A stretch of 14,677 nucleotides of DNA from NCBI GenBank assembly GCA_964387695.1, contig CAYLXI010000032.1, positions 1 to 14,677 of the forward strand. Reading direction: 5' to 3'. The notes beneath the pieces were generated by a model that saw only the letters and a list, made by a program, of their open reading frames with translations, ran no database searches and was not told where the DNA came from. A program made the translations under genes and the position numbers. Positions 1 to 6,309 of this stretch are shown here, one piece after another (position 1 is the first letter of the stretch; each line of letters begins with the position of its first letter). Source of the stretch: Thiosulfativibrio sp964387695. Its GTDB lineage: Bacteria > Pseudomonadota > Gammaproteobacteria > Thiomicrospirales > Thiomicrospiraceae.

Positions 1-52
1 TAGCGACTCGTTTTTCTCAGCCTAATTCTAACCTTAGTTATTAAGCTCTTCC

Positions 53-412
53 TTAGAGAACGCGGTTAATAACCGAGAGGAGTTTTTCTGGGCTGAAGGG
101 TTTTACAATCCAGCCAGTCGCTCCTGCATTTTTGCCCTTGGTTTTCATGTCACCCGAGGATTCTGTTGTTAAGCATAGAATAGGAGTAAATTTAAAGTTA
201 GGCATGGCTCTGAGTGCTGTAATAAGTTCAATGCCATTCATGTTGGGCATATTAATATCGGTAACAACTAAATCAAATCCTTCTTTTTTAGCTATTGCTA
301 ATGCAACCGCACCATCTTCTGCTTCAGTGACATCATGCCCAGCTGATTTTAGTGACATGCTAACCATTTGACGCATTGATTTAGAATCATCTACTGCAAG
401 GATTTTTGGCAT
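53..412 (-). CDS. cheY: CheY-like single-domain response regulator
   Basis: Stand-alone receiver domain of 119 residues, the usual CheY length. It is expected to take phosphate from CheA and, by family knowledge, to bind the flagellar switch. Visible receiver residues are the acidic pair D8/D9 (VDDS), the phospho-acceptor D52 (TDINMP), the conserved T82/T83 after strand 4, and K104 in the KPF motif. There is no output domain. The position matching Tyr106 of E. coli CheY is Trp101 (GATGWIVKPF). The gene follows cheW on the same strand after 46 bp, so the two are probably co-transcribed. A TAAGAGA ribosome-binding site precedes the ATG. A perfect TATAAT lies on the minus strand at 450-455, but no convincing -35 is spaced for it. 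The assignment as a chemotaxis CheY rather than another stand-alone receiver rests on the neighbouring cheW, cheR, cheB and MCP genes. Confidence 0.93.
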   Translation of the reverse strand: MPKILAVDDSKSMRQMVSMSLKSAGHDVTEAEDGAVALAIAKKEGFDLVVTDINMPNMNGIELITALRAMPNFKFTPILCLTTESSGDMKTKGKNAGATGWIVKPFSPEKLLSVINRVL

Positions 413-458
413 TGTTTATATCTCTTAGGTGGTTTAAAGTTAAAACTTGATTATATCG

Positions 459-977
459 CTATTCATGGCTTTCAAGTGATTTTTTGATCTCATTTAGAAT
501 GCCTACATTAATTAATTGATCGGCATGTAATACGATGACCATTTTTTCACCAATTGTCGCAAGCCCATTAACATATTCTGTATGAATTGCTCCCCTGATT
601 TCTGGTGCGGACTGCAATGAGTCAAGGGATATTCCGTGAACATCGGAAACACCATCAACAACCAAGCCAATAATTTTTTCTGTGAAGGAGCTGTCCGTGG
701 CTCTGAGAATAACAACAACCGTACTGTCGTCATAACTAATATTTTTTAAGCCAAATCTAACGCGTAAATCAATGATGGGAGCCACTGCCCCGCGTAAATT
801 AATAACACCCATAACATAGTCTGGAGAGTTTGGAATGGATGTTATTTTTTCCCAGCCCTTTATTTCCTGAACTCTGAGGATATCAACCCCGTATTCTTCT
901 TCGCCTAGGATAAAGCTTAAAATTTGATTATCATCCACCTCTGATTGTTCTTTGCCAGCTACTAGACTTTCTCTCAT
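459..977 (-). CDS. cheW: CheW chemotaxis coupling protein
   Basis: Protein of 172 residues made of one CheW/SH3-like domain. It is the cytoplasmic adaptor that links MCP hairpin tips to CheA in receptor arrays. The sequence shows the family's strand pattern: FILGEEEYGVDILRVQEI near residues 22-39, IPNSPDYVMGVINLRGAVAP near 48-67 (the VINLRG signature), then PIIDLR and the later IIGLVVDGVSDV segment. About 17 N-terminal residues precede the domain and are poorly defined. The ATG at 977 has AGAGG about 7 bases upstream on the minus strand, which supports this start. It is upstream of cheY on the same strand. Its own upstream region carries a MITE-like repeat (1033-1215) ending about 55 bp before the start codon, so promoter elements lie within or beside that repeat. 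CheA is not in the window and may lie further left. Confidence 0.95.
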   Translation of the reverse strand: MRESLVAGKEQSEVDDNQILSFILGEEEYGVDILRVQEIKGWEKITSIPNSPDYVMGVINLRGAVAPIIDLRVRFGLKNISYDDSTVVVILRATDSSFTEKIIGLVVDGVSDVHGISLDSLQSAPEIRGAIHTEYVNGLATIGEKMVIVLHADQLINVGILNEIKKSLESHE

Positions 978-1032
978 TTTTAGCCTCTATAATGGTTGAA
1001 TGGTTGGTTTCAGTTAGTCGTGAGACGCTTTC

Positions 1033-1215
1033 CCCAAATCCCTATTTATAAAACGGGCAGATGGTGCCAGACCTTGCCCTCTATACCTTCACAAAATATT
1101 CCAGCTTAACCTTGGTTATTAAGAGTTTCCCTAAGGGTGAAGCTAATATTTTTTTGCAAACACCTAACGAACAAGCTCTAGCACCCTGTATCCAGGCTCT
1201 AAAGTAGGGTTTGGA
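1033..1215. mobile_element. MITE-like inverted-repeat element, copy 1
   Basis: Non-coding element of about 183 bp with imperfect terminal inverted repeats at 1033-1076 and 1172-1215. Read inward on opposite strands, about 28 of 44 positions match by eye; the outer tips are CCAAATCCCTA and CCAAACCCTA, and both inner ends carry GGTGC and CTTG. A diverged copy in the opposite orientation lies at 2588-2783. Shared internal blocks are 1140-1195 (about 80% like 2608-2662) and 1065-1096 (27 of 32 like 2709-2740). No transposase is encoded, so it would be non-autonomous. I see no clear target duplication here; TTTC occurs near both ends but is not flush with them, so this may be the older copy. It lies directly upstream of cheW. 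The family is not one I recognise, and a duplicated regulatory leader is an alternative reading. Confidence 0.65.
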
Positions 1216-1467
1216 TATTTCATAAAATGCTCTTGCTGATGTGAATAATTAAAGTTTACTCGAATTTAGTTGAAAAACCTAGCAATATCTCATTTCCAAA
1301 TTTTTGCTTATATCAAGTGAGTATTTAGGATTATTGTTATTTCTACTGAATAACCAAAGCAAGGATTATGTCACATATAACTAATGTTTTAAGTGTGTTT
1401 TTAAGTTCGATTTTCTATGTGGAGATTTTGGTTAAGCAACTTTATTGCCAAATGATGTTTTTTCTAT
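1216..1467. other. AT-rich spacer after fliK-like gene, no gene seen
   Basis: This stretch of about 250 bp lies between repeat copy 1 and the 3' end of the fliK-like gene. I see no RNA gene, strong terminator or convincing ORF. A TAAAGTTT at 1250-1257 resembles a sigma-28 -35 element but is followed by a poor -10 (GTTGAAAA). Confidence 0.5.
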
Positions 1468-2496
1468 CTATATATGTAGGTCTATTAGGGAAGTTTGTTT
1501 GGTTTGCAATAAAATTTGAGGTTTATTTTGGGAGAGTAATAAGTTTTTTAAAATCAGTCCTGAGTCAGAAAGTTGTTGTCGTAAGCTTGTTATTTCTTTG
1601 TATATCTGAAGTTCTAATGATTTATTATCTGCCCATATGTAGATAGATAATTCTTTGTTATTTAAAGAGAGTTTATAAATCATTTCGCCTTCTGCTGAGC
1701 AAATATTTAATATCACCTCTGTAAAAGAAGAGTCTTGATAAGATCTTTTGCGAAAATCTATTTGGAGTTTTTTAATAGAGTTTTCTTGCTGTATGGGGAG
1801 TTGCACACTCAATATATTTGGGGTTTCAAACAGCTGAACTTGTTGCAAGGTAATTTTATTAATTGCTTGACCTAAAATAGCAGAAAGTTTATTGGTTGTT
1901 GCTTCGTTTTGTGCCAAAGAAGTCATTTGCTGGTTAAGCTGAAGTAGCTTGCCTTTTAAATCTTGTGGTGAAGGTTTGTTATCTTTTTTTATGCCATTTT
2001 CAAAAAACAAACCGCTGTTTTGCAAATGTGATTTAATATCTTTTGCTGATGTATTAGCGCTGAGCTTAAAGTAATGCTCAAGCAGAGAGTTTAATTGAGC
2101 CTGAATAGAAGGGGGGAGCAAGGCTATTATTCCTGGTTGAGTAAGTTGTTGAAGTGCTTGAGCAATGGGGGTTTGATTAGGCAATAATTGCCGTAGGGCA
2201 TCTTGAATGAGTTGTTGTGCTTGTTGTGCTTGTTGTGTAGAGGTTTTTTCTGGTGAGATGCCTAGTTGCAAGCTAGGTATTACTTGTAAAACAGTAACTT
2301 TTATTTGTCCTGTTTCCGATAAAAGGGTTTTATTGTTTGCACTAAAGGATTGCCCCGCTAAATTAAACTGAACTTGCTCCCCTTTAATGCTTGTTATATT
2401 AATTTGAAGAGTCTGACCTTGGATTAACTTAATGGTATGATTGCTGTTGTTCGCAGGGGAAGGTAGCAAGTTAAGGTTTGTGATGGGAGTTGCCAT
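1468..2496 (-). CDS. fliK: FliK-like flagellar hook-length control protein
   Basis: Protein of 342 residues resembling the hook-length control family. In that family the protein measures the growing flagellar hook and switches the export apparatus from rod/hook to filament substrates. The N-terminal half is polar and rich in Gln and Asn (Gln-rich run near 88-117), as expected of an extended ruler. A SGLFFEN motif near 161-167 and the C-terminal domain from about 228 to 342 (LSVQLPI, LSIYIWADN, then an SLRQQLSDSGL helix, ending LIDLHI) match the Flg_hook pattern. I chose the ATG at 2496 because AAAGG lies 8 bases upstream; the frame stays open to 2649, but that part runs into the repeat element. 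The gene stands alone on its strand beside chemotaxis genes rather than in a hook-gene operon. Sequence conservation in this family is low, so the call rests mainly on the C-terminal pattern. Confidence 0.8.
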   Translation of the reverse strand: MATPITNLNLLPSPANNSNHTIKLIQGQTLQINITSIKGEQVQFNLAGQSFSANNKTLLSETGQIKVTVLQVIPSLQLGISPEKTSTQQAQQAQQLIQDALRQLLPNQTPIAQALQQLTQPGIIALLPPSIQAQLNSLLEHYFKLSANTSAKDIKSHLQNSGLFFENGIKKDNKPSPQDLKGKLLQLNQQMTSLAQNEATTNKLSAILGQAINKITLQQVQLFETPNILSVQLPIQQENSIKKLQIDFRKRSYQDSSFTEVILNICSAEGEMIYKLSLNNKELSIYIWADNKSLELQIYKEITSLRQQLSDSGLILKNLLLSQNKPQILLQTKQTSLIDLHI

Positions 2497-2582
2497 ATGT
2501 AACCTTTGATTGGTTTTATGATAATTTAAATAGTGGGCGGAGTTTATTCTATTAAACGATAATTTAAAAAAATAGCAACTAT

Positions 2583-2587
2583 AATAA
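2583..2587. repeat. Left 5-bp direct repeat flanking element copy 2
   Basis: AATAA directly abuts the left end of the repeat element at 2588. The same five bases abut its right end at 2784-2788. This looks like a target-site duplication left by insertion. AATAA is common in AT-rich DNA, so chance cannot be excluded. Confidence 0.5.
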
Positions 2588-2783
2588 CCCAAATTCCTGC
2601 TTAGAAACTGGATATAGAGTGCTAGAGTTTCTTCGCTAGACGGCTGCAAAAAACCTTAGCTTTGTCCTTATGCCTAACCCTTAAATTCACCCTTAGATTA
2701 AGCAGTTTTTTTGTGAATGGATAGAGGGTAAGAGCTGGCAGGGGCTTGATGCTATATGCCAGATTCCTAAATAGAGATTTGGC
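2588..2783. mobile_element. MITE-like inverted-repeat element, copy 2
   Basis: Element of 196 bp between the divergent fliK-like and cheR genes. Its left end (2588-2617) and right end (2752-2783) are imperfect inverted repeats of 30-32 bp. Both begin with CCAAAT after one outer base, then share TTAG, CTGG and ATATAG in order. It is homologous to the element at 1033-1215 in inverted orientation, with conserved blocks at 2608-2662 and 2709-2740. Flush 5-bp AATAA direct repeats at 2583-2587 and 2784-2788 suggest insertion with target duplication. No ORF is shared by the two copies. Its right end lies about 60 bp before the cheR start, so it could supply or displace promoter signals. The family is unknown to me; a duplicated leader or structured RNA is the alternative. 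Confidence 0.7.
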
Positions 2784-2788
2784 AATAA
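2784..2788. repeat. Right 5-bp direct repeat flanking element copy 2
   Basis: AATAA abuts the right end of the repeat element and matches the AATAA at 2583-2587. The pair is a candidate target-site duplication. Confidence 0.5.
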
Positions 2789-2842
2789 TTGAAGCTGCAA
2801 TGCTTGTTTTAGTTGTAAAGTGTTTTTGAGGGAGAATGATGA

Positions 2843-3670
2843 ATGAATGACAAAGAGTTCAGCTTCGCTGATTCAGACTTTAAACGAGTTAAAAAAATAG
2901 TGTATGATTTTGCAGGTATTGATTTAAGTGATTCTAAGAAAAATCTTGTCTATAATCGCTTGTCTAAAAGAATTAGGTTTTTATCCCTGTTGAGTTTTAG
3001 TGATTACTTAGATTATGTAGAAAATCAAGGCGAGGCTGAATTTGTACATTTGATAAACGCGATTACAACTAACCTTACCTTTTTCTTTAGAGAGAATCAT
3101 CATTTTGAGTATTTAGCAGAAGTAATTATTCCAGCGTTGCTTAAAAAAAATGTTTCTTCTAAGAAAATAAGATTATGGTCAGCGGGTTGTTCAACAGGAG
3201 AAGAGGCCTATTCTCTTGCCATTGTATTAAAAGAGGCTGTTCCTGTAGGTTGGGACGCTAAAGTTTTAGCGACAGATTTAGATACTAATGTTGTACAAAC
3301 AGGAATGAAAGGCGTGTATAAGATAGGTCGGTTAAAGGGGGTGTCTGATGCGCGTGTTAAGCGGTGGTTTTTAAAGGGTTCTGGCCCTAAGTCGGGGTTT
3401 GCAAAGGTTAAGTCTGAACTACAAGATAGTATTGATTTTGGTCAAATTAACTTAATGTCTGACTGGCCTATTAAAGATAAAATTGATGTTATATTCTGTC
3501 GAAATGTTGTGATTTATTTCGACAAAGAAACCCAGTCAAAACTGTTTGATCGTTATGCAAGTTTATTGCCTGAGAAAGGCCATTTGTTGATAGGCCACTC
3601 AGAATCTCTTTATAATGTATGCGATCGTTTCGAATTACTCGGGCAAACTATTTATAAAAAGATTCATTAA
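2843..3670 (+). CDS. cheR: CheR chemotaxis protein methyltransferase
   Basis: SAM-dependent methyltransferase of 275 residues that methylates glutamates on MCPs for adaptation. The all-alpha N-terminal domain (about 8-90) ends in TTNLTFFFRE, a CheR hallmark. The Rossmann-type domain shows the SAM-binding loop WSAGCSTGEEAYSLA (112-126), the acidic LATDLDTNV (142-150), FCRNVVIYFD (218-227) and GHSESL (251-256). Length is normal for the family. Several ATGs overlap just before the gene (2836, 2839, 2843); only 2843 is in frame, and GGAG sits 8 bases upstream. The ATGs at 2836 and 2839 meet a stop within a few codons. cheB follows 17 bp after the stop, so the two form a transcription unit. A MITE-like repeat ends about 60 bp upstream. 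Confidence 0.96.
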   Translation: MNDKEFSFADSDFKRVKKIVYDFAGIDLSDSKKNLVYNRLSKRIRFLSLLSFSDYLDYVENQGEAEFVHLINAITTNLTFFFRENHHFEYLAEVIIPALLKKNVSSKKIRLWSAGCSTGEEAYSLAIVLKEAVPVGWDAKVLATDLDTNVVQTGMKGVYKIGRLKGVSDARVKRWFLKGSGPKSGFAKVKSELQDSIDFGQINLMSDWPIKDKIDVIFCRNVVIYFDKETQSKLFDRYASLLPEKGHLLIGHSESLYNVCDRFELLGQTIYKKIH

Positions 3671-3687
3671 ATTTAAGAGAATTGAAT

Positions 3688-4809
3688 ATGTCACCCATTA
3701 AAGTCCTTATCGTTGATGATTCTGCTTTGGTTCGCCAGATGCTAGAAGAAATGTTAAATTCAGATCCAAGAATAACCGTGGTGGGTACTGCATTAGATCC
3801 TTTAGACGCTCGTGGCAAAGTTAAATTGCTTCGGCCAGATGTTTTAACGCTTGATATTGAGATGCCAAAAATGGATGGTGTAACTTTTTTAAAAAACTTG
3901 ATGCGCCTTCACCCGTTACCAGTTGTTATGGTTTCTACCTTAACAGAAAAAGGAGCCGATATTACTTTCGAGGCTTTGGATTTAGGAGCGGTTGATTTTG
4001 TAACCAAGCCTAAGATTAATTTAATAAATACCTTTGAAGACTATTCGATAGAAATTTGTGAAAAGGTCAAAGCAGCCTCTAAAGTAAATAAATTTGCATT
4101 AGAGCAACATTATGCTCGTTATGCAGCCAATCTTTTAAAAAAGCCCAAAATCTTATCTGCTGTTAAAGAGCCTCGTATGTCTGCAAAATATTCAGCGGGC
4201 GTTATTTTGAAAAAGTCAGGAGGTAGTGGTCGTAATTTTAGAGCAGCAGAAAAGATTATTGCTTTAGGTGCTTCAACAGGTGGAACTGAAGCGATAAAAG
4301 AAGTGCTAATGCGATTGCCAGCCAATTCCCCTGCTATTTTGATTACTCAACATATTCCTGCAGCCTTTAGCTTGCCATTTGCAAAAAGAATGAACTCTGT
4401 TTCTGAAATGAATGTTTGTCAGGCAGAAGATGGGCAAGAAATTCTACCAGGGCATGTCTATATTGCACCTGGAGATAAGCATTTATTGCTTGAAAAAAAG
4501 AGTTCAGGTTATGTTTGTCGTTTAAGTGATGGTCCTGCGGTGAATCGTCATAAACCTGCTGTTGATGTTATGTTTCTCTCGGTTGCTCAAAATGTAGGGG
4601 CTAATGCGATTGGAGTTCTTTTGACTGGAATGGGTAATGATGGGGCGAATGGAATGAAAGAGTTACAGGCGGCAGGAGCGCCAACCATTGCACAAGACAA
4701 AAAGTCTAGTGTGGTTTGGGGGATGCCAGGAGAAGCGGTTAAGTTAGGGGCTGCAGATAATATTTTATCACTTGATCAAGTGCCTAAAAAGATCCTTTCT
4801 TATACTTAG
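3688..4809 (+). CDS. cheB: CheB protein-glutamate methylesterase/glutaminase
   Basis: Two-domain adaptation enzyme of 373 residues that removes methyl groups from MCPs, opposing CheR. The receiver domain (about 4-125) has D10/D11, phospho-acceptor D56 (LTLDIEMPKMDG) and K107 (VTKPK). After a basic, Lys-rich linker comes the esterase domain (about 188-373) with the catalytic triad Ser196 (LGASTGG), His222 (TQHIP) and Asp318 (LTGMGNDG). A TTG start six bases earlier at 3682 is possible, but the ATG at 3688 is better spaced from the AAGAGA upstream. Phosphorylation by CheA would activate it, by family knowledge. It follows cheR by 17 bp and precedes the MCP gene by 122 bp. Confidence 0.96.
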   Translation: MSPIKVLIVDDSALVRQMLEEMLNSDPRITVVGTALDPLDARGKVKLLRPDVLTLDIEMPKMDGVTFLKNLMRLHPLPVVMVSTLTEKGADITFEALDLGAVDFVTKPKINLINTFEDYSIEICEKVKAASKVNKFALEQHYARYAANLLKKPKILSAVKEPRMSAKYSAGVILKKSGGSGRNFRAAEKIIALGASTGGTEAIKEVLMRLPANSPAILITQHIPAAFSLPFAKRMNSVSEMNVCQAEDGQEILPGHVYIAPGDKHLLLEKKSSGYVCRLSDGPAVNRHKPAVDVMFLSVAQNVGANAIGVLLTGMGNDGANGMKELQAAGAPTIAQDKKSSVVWGMPGEAVKLGAADNILSLDQVPKKILSYT

Positions 4810-4931
4810 GGAAGAACAGAGCAGTAAAGTTTATGACTGGATGTTTTTTTATCACATACAAAAGTATCTTGTGTGGCATGTTTTATGCTTTTACTTTGAT
4901 CACTTGTATTTAATTTTTTAAGGACTAACAG
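4810..4931 (+). promoter_or_regulatory. cheB-MCP spacer, possible MCP promoter region
   Basis: This 122-bp AT-rich spacer holds a sigma-28-like TAAAGTTT at 4825-4832, but the -10 position that should follow is a T run, so it is not a convincing flagellar promoter. ATAC-AAAA-GTAT (near 4857-4868) forms a short hairpin without a T tail. AAGGAC before the ATG at 4932 is a good ribosome-binding site. Whether the MCP gene has its own promoter cannot be decided by eye. Confidence 0.3.
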
Positions 4932-6143
4932 ATGCTTCAAGCAATAAAGCAATATTGGGTAGCATGGATAATAACTGCTCTTGGGATCGTTTTAATTAGT
5001 ATAGAGATTCCTTTTGCAGGGATTATCTCATTAATTATCGTTTCATTGGTTTGGTCGTTGTCTGTGGCAAAAGTGGCACGAATTTCTCATTCTAATGTGA
5101 AACAGAGTGTTTCTGCTGAAAAAGAATTTAATGTTAAGGTAGTTGATGAGTCTTTATCTGTTCTGATGAGTGATGTCGATGCGGTTCTAGATCAGGAGGT
5201 AGAAATTGTTCGTGAAGAGCTTTTGCAGGTTAAGCACTTGGTTGCAGAGGCTATCGGAACTTTAAGTGAAAGTTTTTCTGGTTTGCATTCTCAAACACAA
5301 GCAGAATATCAACTTGTGGTTTCTCTTTTAGATAATTTGGGGGGAGATTCAGGTGAAGGAATGAGTATTAATAAGTTTTCATCAGAGATTAAAGTCTTAT
5401 TGGCTCACCTTACAGGTTTGTTAAGAAAATCTAGCGGACGAAGTTCAGAAACAGTTAGTAAAATTGACGATATGGTAGAGCAAATTGAATCTATTTTTAT
5501 TTTACTTGAAGATGTTAAAGGCATTGCAGATCAAACAAATCTATTAGCGCTGAATGCAGCAATTGAAGCTGCCAGAGCAGGTGAAGCAGGACGAGGGTTT
5601 GCAGTGGTTGCTGATGAGGTACGTAAATTATCTTTAAATTCTAATATTTTAAATGATCAAATTCGTAAGCAAGCAGAAAAAGCAAAGCATACGGTTGATC
5701 AGGTCCGTAAAATTGTGAGTGAAAGTGCTTCAAAAGATATTGATCAAGCCAGCACTTCTCAAAAAGAGGTAACGGATCTGGTTTCTGAGCTAGAAGTTAT
5801 GAACGACGGTATTTCTGTAAAATTAGGAGATGTTTCTGGCATTATTTCAGAAATTGAAGCAAGCGTCTCCAATGCAATGCGTTCTTTACAGTTTGAAGAT
5901 ATTGTTCGTCAATTAGTGGAGCAAGTATTAAATCATTTAGAAAACTTAAGTAGTTTTTCAAAGGAAATTAATCAATTTATTGAAGACGGAAAAAGCAACC
6001 CTGTAACAACTCTAGCAGAACATGAAGAAAGATTAGGGGTGTTTAGGAGCGTTATCCATGATAAGCGTCAGGATATTGAATCAAATAGAATGAAGCGCGT
6101 TCAGGCAGTCTCAATGGATGAAGGGGAGGTGGATCTCTTTTAG
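4932..6143 (+). CDS. Methyl-accepting chemotaxis protein, no sensor domain
   Basis: MCP of 403 residues. Two closely spaced hydrophobic segments (about 9-24 and 28-45) form a membrane hairpin with almost no periplasmic loop. The rest is cytoplasmic and mostly helical. The CheA/CheW-contacting hairpin tip is clear at about 200-228 (DQTNLLALNAAIEAARAGE, then GRGFAVVADEV). There is no periplasmic ligand-binding domain and no obvious HAMP. The C-terminus ends EGEVDLF and lacks the NWETF-type CheR/CheB tether. After the tip, MRSLQFEDIVRQL (316-328) places Asp323 and Gln327 four apart, like the catalytic pair in the FQDLTGQ helix of CheZ. Signals would have to come from the membrane, the cytoplasm or a partner protein. 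It lies downstream of cheR-cheB on the same strand. The MCP call is firm; what it senses is unknown. Confidence 0.92.
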   Translation: MLQAIKQYWVAWIITALGIVLISIEIPFAGIISLIIVSLVWSLSVAKVARISHSNVKQSVSAEKEFNVKVVDESLSVLMSDVDAVLDQEVEIVREELLQVKHLVAEAIGTLSESFSGLHSQTQAEYQLVVSLLDNLGGDSGEGMSINKFSSEIKVLLAHLTGLLRKSSGRSSETVSKIDDMVEQIESIFILLEDVKGIADQTNLLALNAAIEAARAGEAGRGFAVVADEVRKLSLNSNILNDQIRKQAEKAKHTVDQVRKIVSESASKDIDQASTSQKEVTDLVSELEVMNDGISVKLGDVSGIISEIEASVSNAMRSLQFEDIVRQLVEQVLNHLENLSSFSKEINQFIEDGKSNPVTTLAEHEERLGVFRSVIHDKRQDIESNRMKRVQAVSMDEGEVDLF

Positions 6144-6309
6144 AGGGTATAAGTTAAAGGTTGTGTAAAAATACCCTTCATCAGTTATTTATCCTTCGCT
6201 CTTACGACTTCCTCCGAATATATTAGAATGGTAGTGTGTATTTAAAGAGTTTTTAAGTTTTTCTTTAAATGTTTAGAATTAAGTAATCACTGATTTAGCG
6301 AGAGATTGC
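6144..6309. other. Convergent MCP/nadB spacer with two inverted repeats
   Basis: Spacer between the 3' ends of the MCP gene and nadB. AGGGTAT (6144-6150) pairs with ATACCCT (6171-6177) across a 20-nt loop. TTTAAAGA (6241-6248) pairs with TCTTTAAA (6262-6269) across a 13-nt T-rich loop. Either could help end transcription from the two sides, but neither has the GC-rich stem plus T-run of a classic intrinsic terminator. Confidence 0.35.

Noticed and set aside
1055..1070. Sigma-54-like TGGCAC/TGCC upstream of cheW
   Set aside because: The GG-to-GC spacing is two bases too short, and the equivalent place in the second repeat copy does not fit either.
1061..1207. Plus-strand 48-codon ORF with protein-like composition inside repeat copy 1
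   Set aside because: The matching frame in repeat copy 2 is shifted and stopped, so it is not conserved between copies, and it has no ribosome-binding site.
1250..1276. Sigma-28-like promoter TAAAGTTT-N11-GTTGAAAA on the plus strand
   Set aside because: The -10 part matches only about 5 of 8 positions and no supported gene lies downstream on that strand.
1368..1646. Plus-strand ORF for a hydrophobic 92-residue protein
   Set aside because: It overlaps the 3' end of the fliK-like gene by 179 bp on the opposite strand, its ribosome-binding site is too close to the ATG, and its hydrophobicity is what the complement of polar AT-rich codons gives.
2497..2649. 51-residue N-terminal extension of the fliK-like protein from a TTG start
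   Set aside because: It runs into the repeat element, and the ATG at 2496 has its own good ribosome-binding site.
2640..2783. Cyclic-di-GMP riboswitch in the cheR leader
   Set aside because: The conserved GEMM-type core motifs are not present, despite the motility context and a CTGGCA/TGCCAG hairpin.
3682..3687. TTG start for cheB six bases upstream of the ATG
   Set aside because: The ATG at 3688 has better ribosome-binding-site spacing and gives Asp56 numbering equal to enteric CheB.
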